Part shown: one piece after another, positions 1 through 11,250 of the stretch
Layout of the letters: every line of letters begins with the position of its first letter
How positions within the stretch are numbered: the stretch's first letter is position 1
NCBI RefSeq assembly: GCF_038396675.1
Contig: NC_088921.1
Span: 18,041,001 to 18,105,000 of the forward strand
Direction: 5' to 3'
Length of the DNA: 64,000 nucleotides
Source of the DNA: Hydra vulgaris
Taxonomy: Eukaryota; Cnidaria; Hydrozoa; Anthoathecata; Hydridae
Made by a program: the position numbers and the translations under genes
The notes under the pieces: model-generated
The model's input: only the letters and a program-made list of their open reading frames with translations
Told to the model about the DNA's origin: nothing
The model's database searches: none

Positions 1-474
1 TAATGTTTCAAACTAGCACTTATGGGGAGCGATATATTATCGTGATTTTTACAGTAACAAACTGCTACTGTGTTTTTATGAATTACAATTTACAATAAAT
101 CAAAAAAGTGCATCGATTTCTACTTGCTTACTAATTAGACACAAATATCTATTACTACATAGACATTTAAGACACTATTGATCGTTATTAATACATATAA
201 TATTTAAGTTTATATATTTAGGTAAAAAATGTTATTTAATTAAAACATTCGTACAAAATATCTTTATAGAGAAATTCTAAAAAACATTCGAAATTTTTTA
301 ATTTGTTGATAACAAAAAGTTTTTAAAGAAACAAATGGCGAAAACTTTAATATCTAAAAACAATTGACATTTTAATAATTTAATTTTTCATTAAAAAATT
401 CAATATCGATAAAGTTACATAAATTATCTTCTACAAAATTATGTAAAAACAAAAACAATCAAACTAAGGATTGC
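1..474. other. AT-rich stretch, no gene seen
   Basis: AT-rich sequence with no supported coding segment and no clear repeat boundary. It lies outside the hAT relic that follows. Confidence 0.5.
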
Positions 475-592
475 GATCCCGCAGAGCAAAATCCCGCAAT
501 CCCGAGGGATCCCGCACTAATTTAGCCCAAGCGAGATCCCGCAAAAACTACTGCAGTATCCGCGGGATTTTCGGGATTTTGAAACCACTGCA
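475..592. repeat. GGGAT-rich repeat cluster, possible hAT end
   Basis: A G/C-rich island with many copies of the pentamer GGGAT or ATCCC on both strands (for example GATCCCGCA and CGGGATTTTCGGGATTTTG). Clusters of short inverted motifs are typical of the subterminal regions of hAT transposons, and a BED/hAT transposase relic begins about 500 bases downstream. Linking the two is inference; no 8-bp target duplication was found. Confidence 0.4.
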
Positions 593-1089
593 TTTAAACA
601 AAGTCTAATCTTTTAAACAAAAAAGACAAAAAAAGATATCAAATTCAAAGTGTTAAATGTATTTGCGAAACAAATTTATTTAACAAATTACTAGTCATAC
701 AATGCACAATGAAGTGTTTACTGAGAAACTTCTATACTATATGCAGATACGACGATACTGAGTCAGGATTACTTAAAATTTTTTATAAACTTTCTGTGAA
801 ACGATGTGTTATTTATTAATTAAGTAATAGCAATTTATTAGACGTTGTCTAAGTTTTTATTTTTACTTCTAATATATTTATAAATCTTCAGCTATTAAAA
901 TATTTTTCTTATCTATAAATATAAAAAAATCATTCAAAAATAAAAAATTATTTAACATTATGAGTATGTGAAAACGTGAAATTGAAATCGTGCGTGCTTA
1001 ATAATGAAAAATATACTTTTAAAAACTACTTTTTAAAAAGACTTTAAAAAATTATTTACATCAAGATTTTAATACAAAAGTACCAAATA

Positions 1090-2272
1090 AGCATGTCGCA
1101 AACTAAAACTATATGGAATTATTTCAAAAAAAGGGACAAAGAAGAAATTGCGAAGTGCATGTTAAGTATATTTGTCAAAGATCAACTAAAGGGTTATTAA
1201 TCCATTTAAAAACTAAACATGGCAATGATTTAAAATCAAACGTTTCACAACAAGACAAAGCTTCAACTTCATTACAGTATGAATCAGTTGAACTAGAGCC
1301 TGAAATATACATCGACTGCGAAGACGAATAAGTAACTCTATCGAAAAAGATCAGAACAATTGACACGTTTTCCGTAAAAGAAATTTCTATGGAAAAAATG
1401 GTATTGCGCATGGTTGATAAAGATGGCTTTACATGTAATAGTTTTTACACATCTTCAGGTTTGCGGTATTCTCTTTCAAAGTGTGGTTTACGGCTCCCTA
1501 CTTCACCTAATACTATAAAATCGATGGTAGTTAAATTCTCAGATTCTGTAAAAGCCGACATAATGCAAAAATTCATATCACTAAAAAAGCAAAATTAAAA
1601 GTTTTCTATAACGTTTGACAAATGGACATCACGAAATAGTCAGAGATTCCAAATGTACATTTAAACTTAAATGTACATATGGAAGTGAAACACTTTAATC
1701 TTGGATTGATTCGAACCCATGGATTGTGTAATGCAGAATACTGCGTCAAGTTAGTTGCAAGAAGGCTGAATAGGTTCGATATTGACCACCAAAAAGACAT
1801 TATTGCCATGACCACTGATGGAGCAAGTGTAATGGTGAAAGTCGGTAAAATGATGTCTCCCTATTAACAACTATGTTATGCTCATGGAATACAACTTCCA
1901 ATTATTGATATCCTATACAAGAAAAACAACGGAGAAGTCGAAGAATCGTTTACTACATATAAAAACTGTGAAGGAGATGATGAATATGGTAACACTGATG
2001 ATGATGAAGTTATAAATAAAGAATATGGTTTGACAATAATTTCGAACCGACCATCTGCTGAATTGGTTAGCAATTACAAAGACCTCATGAAAAAAGTGAG
2101 AAAGGTTGAGATAATATTTAAAATTTCTCCTGCCAAAAATGATACATAGTTACAGAAGTATATCCTACAAAAACACAGGAAAAAGCTTAAGTTGATTCTC
2201 GATTGTAAAACTATGCGGAACAGTATGTTCGATATGTTAGAAAGATTTTATAGACTGCTACAATTTCATTAA
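1090..2272 (+). pseudogene. hAT-family transposase relic with BED zinc finger
   Basis: A DNA transposase of the hAT superfamily, broken by several frameshifts and stops. In order it shows: a start at 1093 followed by WNYFKKRDKEEIAKC, the head of a BED finger; a frame change to KGLLIHLKTKHGNDLK, giving the finger histidines; EKMVLRMVDKDGF...LRLPTSPNTIK at 1389-1598; GLIRTHGLCNAEYCVKL and then IAMTTDGASVMVK at 1700-1850, the DGAS block typical of hAT catalytic cores; and LQKYILQKHRKKLKLILDCKT...LERFYRLLQFH near 2150-2270. The C-terminal dimerisation region is missing because the sequence runs into a Ty3/Gypsy fragment at about 2258. No product is expected. Confidence 0.8.
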
Positions 2273-2944
2273 AACGCCTGTTGTAGCCATCTCCGCTGGA
2301 GACAAAACCTTGAGGATCTCGATGTATCTATAGCGTTCAAAAGGTGTAATGAAGGTGATAAGATGTCTATCTTTGATGCGTATCGGAACGCTATGATAAC
2401 CATTCCAAGCATCGGTTACAGTTTTCCATGAATTTCTTGGTACTGAACGAGCTAGTTGGAATGGTGATTTTATTGTAAGGGTTTCTCTGTGGCAATATTT
2501 ATTTAATGGGGATAAGTCAACAGTGCAACAAGGCCTGCCGTCATGTTTTCGTGTGATGACCATTCTGTGGCACCATTTTGTATGTTCTCCTGGGAGTACC
2601 TTTTCAATAACACCAAGAGATTCATCACGAAGTAAATCTTTCTCATCCTGTTCTTGCCAATGGATTGCTATGGTGGCTGGAGTGAATGCTGCAAATGGTT
2701 TGACATTTTCCTGAATTAAAATACTAATTGGAGGTCCCTCCATGTCAGGTAAAATATGGTGTGGGCATGTGTTGAATGTTGAGGCAGAGTATCTTTCAAG
2801 AAGCCAAGTTTTCATCCGTTCGTTGTTTCCAGGAGACCAATTAAAAGGAAGTTTAGTGGATGCACCTGGTGGAAGACTTCTTTTGGGGCAATCACATGCA
2901 AGGGTTGTGTTGTTTTCGCTCAACGTTTTAGTCACTCTAGTCTA
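2258..2944 (-). pseudogene. Ty3/Gypsy reverse transcriptase fragment
   Basis: N-terminal half of an LTR-retrotransposon reverse transcriptase, open for 225 codons. It includes the linker GVIEKVLPGEHTKWCHRMV, the fingers motif VDLSPLNKYCHRET and the palm approach TPFERYRY. Relative to working copies, GRPRRTVDLS reads GRPCCTVDLS and FGRYRY reads FERYRY, so it is degenerate. The catalytic YxDD box, RNase H and integrase are absent, cut off at the hAT junction. It continues the gag/protease ORF immediately upstream on the same strand. Confidence 0.8.
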
Positions 2945-2950
2945 AGAGTC

Positions 2951-3910
2951 TTAGTAAATGGCCTTGTTGAGAGCACTACTAATCTCTGGAAAGTCTTTAG
3001 AGATGATACCCAGTTGGGTCATTGCCTCTTTAGATAAGTAGAATCTGTTTGCATCTGGACTGATGTAAACCATTACAACACATTCAACTTTTTTGTCATT
3101 AGGTTGTTGGCCTTCAAGACGTACAAAAATTGCACCTTCAATTCGAAATTGGGTTTTGTTAACAGCAGACATGGTAAATTTCACAGGTATTAAATTTTGT
3201 GCTTTAAAGCCTGTACTCTCAATCCCTTTCCTCGTCCATAAGCAAGACTGTGCACCGGTATCTGTGCTGACTTGTAAATTTTTTGGTGTAATAGGAGGGA
3301 ATGGGATACCAAATGCATCATAGTCTGATTTGTTGGTCGTCATACGCAGCTGAATTGTAGGGTGAACCAGTGATTGAGCTGTGGCCCATCCATCGTGCGT
3401 AAATATGTGATGATTTATTTCTGTGCAGTGTTGATTTACATTGGGCATTAATTGAGATTTTTTTTTAATTTTATTTGAATGCTTAATTGCACTCAACTTT
3501 AACACAAGTCCGCTAGCCTCAGCATTTTTAAAGGCATTCAATTTCATATCATTTGGGAAGATTCTGTTTTCATTTAGACAGTCTAGACACAACTTGTGAG
3601 GTTTTGTGTTCCAACCTATAGATGATTCGGTGAATATACTATAAGATTTTGAGCAATTTGGACATTTGGCTGTAACATTGGTATCTTTAATACCGTGCGT
3701 ATTGCTCTTGCTTTGTTTCCTGAAAGTTGATAAACTTGCTGTTGTTGAACTACAGCCTAGTGAGTTTCGTGTTATTTCCTTACCCTCGATAAAAGCAATG
3801 ATATCTGCGATTGAGGCTGTGTCAAATGAGACCCATTCAAGTACATCTTTACGGATGTCAAAATCTGATAGTCCAGCAACAACAGTATCTCGTACTATAC
3901 CATTGCACAA
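2951..3910 (-). pseudogene. Ty3/Gypsy gag C-terminus and aspartic protease
   Basis: An open frame of 319 codons. It starts inside gag (GIVRDTVVAGLSDFDIRKDVLEW is a capsid-like end; the N-terminus is missing), carries a CPNCSK...HKLCLDC zinc-binding segment, and has the retropepsin active site as STDTGAQSCLW (DTGA). After ALNKAIY the frame ends and the RT frame begins a few bases later, so gag-pro and RT are now separated by a stop. In life this polyprotein would package and process the retrotransposon RNA. No LTR was found on either side, so this is a fragment. Confidence 0.75.
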
Positions 3911-3930
3911 TGGTCCAGTACCATGTCATA

Positions 3931-4738
3931 AATACAAAAACATAATTTGATTTTTAATAAAAACAATTTAAAAATTGAATTATATATAGTATGTGAAAAC
4001 CAGATTTAAATTTTTAGGTCCGTTATTTAAAAAAAAATTTGTCTAAGGAGGGTTTGAAGTTCAAAAATTGACACAAAATTACATTTTTTCGGTCAAAAAT
4101 TAGTCTGCAAACTTTTATACATTCTAACTCCTAACAAGGTCACAGATATACCAATTTTTTTAAATATTCTTATAAAATACGGAGGATCAACATAAAATAA
4201 TTTAAAATATAACATTTCATAAAAAAGACACAATTTACCTCATGTTTAACACTTTTTTCTATTAAATTGTTTGAAAATAAAACTTTGAACAATCAGGAAA
4301 ATCTTCACCCAGGTTTGCCCAGCTTGGTATTTTTTGCATTTAAAAAAATGATGTATATAGAAAATTTCTGAAAAAGTTTTGGCTGCTTTTGTTTGCTTTT
4401 GTGCCTATAGGGTCAGTTCAAACATGACTTACTAAAACTAAAATACGGCTCCCCCTCACAATCCCGATGTTTTTTAACAAGTTTCAACCGCGAATATGAA
4501 TAGCGGAACATTCTAGAATAAAATCGGAAAAGACGATTAAACAAAACAATCAAAATAAAAAATATTCACAAATATTTACAGTAATTGTTTAGAGCACTAA
4601 ATACCTTTCACCACTTTAATGGTGAAATCAAATTTAAATATGAAGAACAACGACATTTTCGATTAATTAATTAAAGGAAAATCTGATAAAAAATATGAAA
4701 GTTTAATTAGTAAGAAAGCGAAAACTGAAATTTGTATA
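3931..4738. other. AT-rich non-coding stretch before Transib ORF
   Basis: No gene is seen. The part nearest 4738 is probably the 5' non-coding part of the Transib element that follows. No CACAGTG-type terminus was found here, so the left end of that element is undefined. Confidence 0.4.
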
Positions 4739-5805
4739 TTGATGTCTCAATGTTATCCGAACTACAATCAAATGAGTCTAACCAAAAAATTTATGAAAAA
4801 TTTTAAAAAGAAATGGAATGAGACAGGTAGACAAAAAGGCAGATTTATAAATCGTTACGAGAAATGGTTAAATATGGAATTTATTGTAAATGAACTTCAA
4901 CAGCAAGTTAGAATAAACCATTTACAACGAGGTGCACCATCAAAATCATTTGAAGATCTCTCAACAAGGTCTAAGAAAAGAAGATCTTCAGAGATTACTG
5001 GAAAATTAGGAGTTACTACTAAAAGCCTGTTTCATGCCCTTATTCTTAATCTAAGTAAAAAAGAACGAAATAAAGACGCCAAAGTTTTAAAACATATGAT
5101 GGAAAGTAAAGTTGATGGATCCTGCAATGTATCATGCTCTAAAGTCTACTCAGCTGAAGAAGCTTTAGCTCTAATGTTAGACTGTAGAATGAGTAGGGCA
5201 CACAATCAAACTATCCATCAAAAGGCCTTAGATAAAGGTTGCATGTTATACCCTGCTTACAACTTTATTGTGAAATCTAAAAGTGATTGTATTCCAGATT
5301 CTGGAATTGTTACCACAAACAACAGTGCTTCTGTAAATCTTCAAAGAATAATGGATCACATTACAAACAGGATTTGGAAAGTTATTGATAAATCAAAACT
5401 ACCTGAGCCTTGCAATACTCTTATTCTTATAAGCAAAGTCGGATTCGATGGTTCAACTGGACAGTCTGTTTATAAACAGAGAACTGAAGATGAAGAGAAC
5501 AGATTGTCAGTCTCAGTTGAAGAATCTTTGTTTCTTTCATGTACAGTACCTGTGCAACTTAAAATACAGGAAACTAATGTTATTCTTTGGACTAACCCCA
5601 AAACATCCTCAACCTAATATTGTCGCCCTGTTCGAATGCAATATGTTAAAGAAAATCAGCAAATAGTTAAAGCAGAATATGATTTTTTTATGTCAACTGA
5701 ACTCAAAACAACAACCATAGACTTATTTCAAGTCAAGCACAAGTTAGAATGTACTATGATTGATGGAAAAGTTTCCACTCTACTTTCTCCATTAAAATTT
5801 TATTA
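4739..5805 (+). pseudogene. Transib (RAG1-like) transposase, N-terminal and core part, copy 1
   Basis: Open for 292 codons from 4739, then in-frame continuation past a TAA at 5615. Transib transposases are the relatives of the RAG1 recombinase core. The first DDE aspartate lies in KVGFDGSTGQSVYKQ (residue 237, codon 5447-5449). The second lies in ECTMIDGKV, codon 5762-5764, still in frame beyond the stop. The stop falls in the conserved PKTSST-YCRPVRMQYV segment and is a single substitution-type lesion. The N-terminal GRFINRYEKWLNMEF...RSKKRRSSEITGKLG matches no domain I can name. Right after the second aspartate a LINE has inserted and the rest of the transposase resumes at about 6825. Confidence 0.85.
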
Positions 5806-6818
5806 TATATGTCAACGATATCCCTGAAGTAATCAAATCAAAAGCTGCTCTTTTTGCTGACGATACCAAAATCTTCCGTTCTATTGAAAATACTCAATCT
5901 GCGCAAGAATTACAAAATGACATCGACGCTCTTGTTACATGGTCTCAAAAATGGGGAATGAAATTTAATATTGATAAATGTTCTGTAATGCACTTAGGAA
6001 ACAACAACAAATCCCATACTTATAATATGCATGATCCAGAAAAAAATATAAGAGTAAACATTAAAACCACAAATTGCGAACGAGATTTAGGTGTTCACAT
6101 AGATTCGAACTTATTATTTTCCAAACACACAACTATTCAAGTCAACAAAGCCACACAAATAATAGGAATAATAAAAAGAACATTTACATCATATCCAGAC
6201 TTATTATCCTTCAAAAAACTATTTTCAGCACAAGTCCGCCCTCACCTAGAATACTGTGGATCAATCTGTAACCCTGGACTTCTCAAAGACAAACGGCAAC
6301 TAGAAAATGTGTTAAGAAGAGCTTCGAAACGAATCAATGGATTACAGGATCTACCGTATGAACAAAGATTGTTGGCATTAAATATGACAACTGTAAAATA
6401 CAGGCTACTTCGTGCAGACCTAATCAACGTCTACAAATGGTGCAAAAACAACAATAGTGACAGAAGTCTTTTTGAAATAGATAGTAAATTTATTACTCGT
6501 GGTCATATATATAAACTAAAAAAACAATCTTCACGATTAAATTTACGTATGAATTTTTTTTCTCTAAGAATAATAAATAAATGGAACTCTCTTCCTAATC
6601 ACATTGTATCAGCGTTATCTTTAAAAACGTTTAAACTGCTTCTCGACAATCATCTAAAAAATGAATGGCTTCTCTATGACTAATCCACATTTTATTTTCT
6701 ATTAGTTATACAAACTCTGTAATTGTCAAGTATTATATAATTAGGTTGACAGGCAGTTTATGCCTACACAATTTATTGTAAAACCTTAATTAAAAAAAAA
6801 AAAAAAAAAAAAAAAGAA
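5806..6818 (+). mobile_element. 5'-truncated LINE inserted in Transib copy 1
   Basis: Non-LTR retrotransposon 3' part. The ORF opens inside the reverse transcriptase palm (VNDIPEVIKSKAALFADDTKIF, FADD box near 5850) and runs in one frame to TAG after NEWLLYD at 6683, covering the thumb and C-terminal domain (RPHLEYCGSICNPG, RRASKRINGLQDLPYEQR). A 3' UTR follows and ends in a poly(A) run at about 6797-6818. The sharp 5' truncation plus A-tail shows target-primed insertion. It interrupts the Transib ORF between GKVSTLLS and the Cys-rich segment, so it is younger than that Transib copy. CR1/Jockey-type by motif; clade not certain. Confidence 0.85.
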
Positions 6819-6823
6819 AACTG

Positions 6824-7588
6824 ATTCTTATCAAGTTTGCAATATATGTGGATTAAATTCTAAAAAAATGTATGACTTTGTAATTTATAATAAACAACCT
6901 AATCAGATATCTTTGGACCTGGGAATCTACACTCTCCACCTCTGGATTCGTTGTTTTGAATGTCTGTTACATATTGGACAGAGAAGAAGACCAGGGTACA
7001 ATGATTGTGAATTTTTTCATGCAAACACTCCTGAAAAGAAAAATATAGTTGCAAGTAGAAAAAAGGAAATTCAAGAAAAAATTTAAGATACACTTGGGTT
7101 TGTTGTTGATTTACCAAGATGTGCTGGCTCTGGTACATCCAATGATGGAAACACAGCAAGAAGGGTATTTAGAAGCCATGAAACTTTTGCTGAAATACTT
7201 GGAATTGATAAGGGTCTTGTTAAAAGATTTTTCGTTATCCTTTGTGTGTTGTCCTGTAAACATCCAATTAATCCACATAAACTAGAATTATATTGCAAAG
7301 AAACATTTAAGACATATGTAGCACATTTTAAATGGTATCCTATGCCTATTGGAGTTCAAAAGATGATTGTACATTCACACCAGGTTGTAAGAGACAAGCC
7401 AGTTCCAATTGGCCTTTTATCTGAAGAAGCACAGGAAAGTAGAAATAAAGATGTCAAAAATTTTCGAGAACATTTTACAAGAAAATTTTCAAGAAAACTT
7501 ACAAATGAAGATGTAATGAGAAGATTGCTCTGCTCATTAGACCCCTTTATCACTTCTATGAGGCGAAGTTCTGAATCAAAATAGGAAC
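6824..7588 (+). pseudogene. Transib transposase C-terminal part, copy 1
   Basis: Resumes the Transib protein after the LINE. It shows a Cys pair (SYQVCNICG), CEFFHANTPEKK, a stop near 7084, then SNDGNTARRVF, IDKGLVKRFFVILCVLSC, ETFKTYVAHFKWYPMPIGVQK and PIGLLSEEAQESRNKD. The last segment carries the glutamate equivalent to the third DDE residue of Transib/RAG1. The C-terminus ends at TAG after SSESK. WYPMP, SNDGNTAR and EEAQESRNK are shared with the second Transib relic at 11.6-12.9 kb. Lesions besides the LINE are few, so this is a fairly young copy. Confidence 0.85.
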
Positions 7589-8721
7589 TTGAACTTCCAG
7601 CAGAATGTTTGGACCTTCTTTTGTAACTTTCTAAATAATATTAAATTCTTTATATTAAACTAATTTAATTATTAATAGTATGTGTCCTAAATATATTTAC
7701 TTTATTTTAAGAAATCTATAAAGCTGCATTTTTAACATAGCACCTTTTTTCTAGTAGTATGTACAAATGTTTACACATGTTTCATTGATGTTTTTTAAAA
7801 ACTCAAACCCTTTATAATTATATATTTTTAAATTGCTCAGTTTATTAAAAAAAAATTTAATATAAAAATATTTAAGAAAAATTATTTTTATTTATAATCT
7901 TGGTGTAAAACCAATATTACGCGTTCTTTTTAAGTTGTTGTATGTTCTTTCTGTACTACCATATGCACAGATTATTCATGTCTTGGTAGTTACAAAATAT
8001 GTGTACTTGATGATTTTGTTCATTAATTGACCAGGAAGTCAAACTATTATAATACTACATTTTGTTAGTGTTATGGAAATAAATTTTAACATCTAGATAT
8101 AAGTACAAATGCAAAAGGCATGTTGCATGTTATGTCATGTGTCCTTGATGTGTATGTATTTTAGAGTTTATTTATTCCATACACTAATTTTTGTAAATGT
8201 ACCATAAATCTTGGAAATTATTTTAATTCTTTATATATTGTTGTTGTCCTTACATTTTGTCCTTGGCACCTGTCCTTAGTGTGCTACTCTGCATGTTTTT
8301 GTCCACTAAGATGTCATAAATGTGAAGTTAGTCCTCTAGAAAATATTTAGTTAAAATGTATTCATAATTCTGTTAAAATAAGTTAAATGCAAGTTTATTA
8401 TGCTATGTGTTCTTGGTGTTCTGCACATGTATGATACTTATTCAATCGAAAAAAATCGAAAATCAAACATTCTGGTGACTGTTTATAGTCAATAGAAAGT
8501 TGAAAATTAATATGAAATACGTGTCACATGTTTATTATTTGTTTTGCAATTTGTCCTTGGTTTTGTGTTATTGTCGTGTCCTTCAGAGGTATATAAAGCA
8601 ATATTACAATAACAGGTATTGTTGGCCAGAGTAAAATGAACATTCACTCAAAAGTTTATTTTCTTCAAAATTGGTGAAGATATGATTTTTGTCTCAAAAG
8701 TGGCATTTCTGGACCACTGTG
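7589..8721 (+). mobile_element. Transib copy 1, 3' non-coding region and right end
   Basis: Non-coding sequence after the transposase. It contains repeated TGTCCTTG-like words (near 8150, 8260, 8540, 8580). At 8715-8721 it reads CACTGTG, whose complement CACAGTGGTCC would be the terminal heptamer of a Transib inverted repeat. I place the right end at 8721 by this motif. The matching left end was not found, so the boundary is inferred. Confidence 0.5.
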
Positions 8722-8939
8722 CATTGGTAAAATAAACGGGTTTTTTTGGATTGCAGTGTCATTGTACATAGTAGTTGCAAATAGCAGCCTTGCTTTTCTT
8801 TTTTGCGTAGAATGACCGAATATTTTCATTGTGTCCCTGTCTCATTTGGAGGACACTCAGCCGGTTTCTTCATTGCTGTAAGAATTGTCTCATCGTTTTC
8901 ATTGATTATCTTAGAGTTTTCTTTCAGGAGTTAATTTTC

Positions 8940-9215
8940 AAGGTCGCCTTCTCCTCTTGTCTAATATCTGTACATCTCTTGAACAATTAAATGTCCAGCG
9001 ACTAATAAAATTTCCCCACTGTTCTTCAGATATATCCTGGCCAATGTGAGGACGATCCATTTTTGGTGCCTTGTGCTTTGAGAAGGCTGAATGAATGTCA
9101 ATTGAGTTTGAACGATGGTGACGTTGGTGGCTGTTAAATAGTGTAATAGCAATTGCTTCACTGGGACTAGCAAAATTTTACCTTTTTGTTCATACATTAA
9201 CAACTCCAAACAAAA
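8940..9215 (-). pseudogene. Gag-like retroelement fragment
   Basis: Read on the minus strand in a frame other than the longest one, this gives HSAFSKHKAPKMDRPHIGQD followed by ISEEQWGNFISRWTFNCSRD. This resembles the segment of invertebrate retrotransposon gag proteins with the pattern (K/R)xPKxDRPxIxxD...EEWxxFxxRW. It is short and has no intact start. It could come from the same Ty3/Gypsy family as the 2.3-3.9 kb fragment, which lacks this part. Family naming is from memory. Confidence 0.45.
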
Positions 9216-10058
9216 TAATGTAAATGAATTACAATAGCGAATTTTTACAATGATACCAGTGTTTTGTAGTACCAGTGTTTCTTTGAAATTCTATTGGATA
9301 CATCATGTATCATACAAACTAACATAAACAAAAGTTAGTTGTTGTTACAGATCATATATATTATCTTAAACAATGTTAGTTTCTAAAGATGAGGTAACAG
9401 TAAATATAAACAACAACAATATAACAACAATTATAACAAGAAATGATTAATGTCATATTTCTATAGCAATAAAAGGTTTTAATAACTAATTTAATAATTG
9501 CTGTCAAACTCATAAAAATTTCTAATCTAGGCGGGAGAAAAATTAGATGTCAGGGGAATATCCTACAAACTTGAAATATTTTAAGAGCATAGATAATTGA
9601 TTGTTGTAAATGGCCACAGTAGTTTAATGAAGGTTCGCGCTCAAACTTTTATTAAGTTTAAGCATAATAGTTTACCTTAAGTTTCAAACCAACACAAATA
9701 AGAATGAGGTGGAGAATAAATTTAATTGTAGCACTAAATAAAAGTGAAGTTCATTCTTAAATAAAACAATAAGCAAAATATAATTTTTACGCCAACTGAA
9801 GCGAGTTAAAATGGTGAAGAATTAATACACCTTTAAAACGCATACGAAGTTTGTCACAAAAATAAGGAGCAAAAAACTATCGCGGAGTCGATGTTTTTTT
9901 GTAACGTATATATAATTTTTTTGTAACGTATACAATAATGATTTTTTAAGAGGTGTTTAATGTTAGACCAAAAAAAAAAGTAAAATTAGAGAAATATATA
10001 GCAAATGTTGTTGATACTACCACGTTTGCCAGAAGCTTTACTAACTTTATTACTAGTA
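9216..10058. other. AT-rich stretch, nothing recognised
   Basis: No coding, RNA or repeat feature that I can support. Confidence 0.4.
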
Positions 10059-10066
10059 GTTGTACA

Positions 10067-10235
10067 CAGAGCCGTCGGGATACGGTGGGCAAGCTGGACA
10101 TTTACCGAGCTAAAGGGGCCTCCGACGGTCAACCAACATAATTCCATTGAAATAACCGAGGTCCTATTCGCGCATTTACAGGGCTCCAGTTGTCTTTTTC
10201 GCCCAGGGCCCCCATGGTACCTAGAAACAGCTCTG
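10067..10235. mobile_element. 169-bp hAT-type MITE with 8-bp target duplication
   Basis: The ends read CAGAGCCGT... and ...AAACAGCTCTG, giving a short terminal inverted repeat starting CAGAGC. It is flanked on both sides by the same eight bases, GTTGTACA, at 10059-10066 and 10236-10243. An 8-bp duplication with CAG-type ends is the signature of hAT insertion. There is no ORF, so it is a non-autonomous element mobilised by a hAT transposase supplied elsewhere. Its interior is clearly richer in G+C than the surroundings. Confidence 0.85.
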
Positions 10236-10315
10236 GTTGTACAAAGTCAGAAGTAAAAGATGTATTAGAATTATTCAAAATGGAATCAGCAACCATGCCT
10301 TATTAATAATAATTT

Positions 10316-10396
10316 ATGGAATTATCAACCTTTATCGGAATTATCAATCATGGAATTATCAATCAACGGAATCCATGGAATTATCAACCAACAAAT
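10316..10396. repeat. Degenerate GGAATTATCAAYC tandem repeat
   Basis: Four or five imperfect copies of TGGAATTATCAACC follow one another, with spacers of a few bases. It is a short local minisatellite with no coding capacity. Confidence 0.6.
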
Positions 10397-10886
10397 ATAT
10401 CAACCTCATTATTTTTATTAACTAATTTAATTGATTCATTATCAACCAAGCCTTATTTAATTCCTGAGCTGTTCCAACGTTGTTTTACAGATTAGAACTG
10501 TGTGGAAGCAACAATAAGTTCCTAAATAGCATTGATATAGATGGAAGATCTGTCTTAAAACCTTTCTTCAATGTTTTTAAGCAAAGTAGAAAAACCTGCA
10601 TTTTTATTTCAAAGTAGACGATATGTCAGCCATTCTTTTTCGCAATAAATTTAATCTATTTATCAGTCTTCTAAACAACCCCATAAGTTATTATATTATA
10701 CGGACTCAGATGCCGTTAATGAACAATCAACAATCATTTGTGGGTAAGGTATTGACAATATGCAAGAAATTTAGTATAAAAATGCTCCAATGTATAATCC
10801 AGGGTAAAAAAAATTATAGTTGCACGCCCTCAGGAAGTATTGGAAGCCAACTTTAAAACAAACGTTCCAACATTGGAATTTAACCT

Positions 10887-11250
10887 GTTCGCTGCCAACT
10901 ACAAGTATACTCGTAGTAAGTTAGCGTCATTTATTTGCTAACTACGAGTATACTCTACTATACGAGGCGGCCGTATTCTCATCTCTCCGTTAAGCTTAAC
11001 GGAGCTTTTGTCTGAAATTTCATTGCAATATTTCTAAATAAAGAAATGACGAAAATTTATATAAATTCGTTAAAATAAAACTTATACCAAAATAAAGCAT
11101 TTATGTTTAAAAAATTATAATTTTAAATAAATTTTTTATTAATGTAATTTAAAAGAAATTTTTGACTAGCGCTCCGTTAAGCTTAACGGAGAGATGAGAA
11201 TACGGCCGCGGGACTTTGATATTTGCCAACTACGAGAATATTCGTAGTAA
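10887..11250. repeat. ACTACGAGTATACTCGTAGT palindrome copies around an inverted-repeat element
   Basis: The palindromic word ACTACGAGTATACTCGTAGT occurs in variant form near 10888, 10940 and 11229, and again near 13780 and 13865. Each copy can fold into a 10-bp-arm hairpin. The copies at 11229 and 13780 flank the Transib element, which split an older array. I do not know the family. Confidence 0.6.
10967..11209. mobile_element. 243-bp element with perfect 39-bp inverted repeats
   Basis: Perfect inverted repeats of 39 bp at 10967-11005 and 11171-11209 (outer end GCGGCCGTATTCTCATC, inner end TTAACGGAGC) enclose about 165 bp of AT-rich sequence without an ORF. Inside each arm, CTCCGTTAAGCTTAACGGAG is itself a palindrome, so each end can form its own hairpin. 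This is MITE-like, but I see no clear target duplication and cannot assign a superfamily. Confidence 0.75.
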
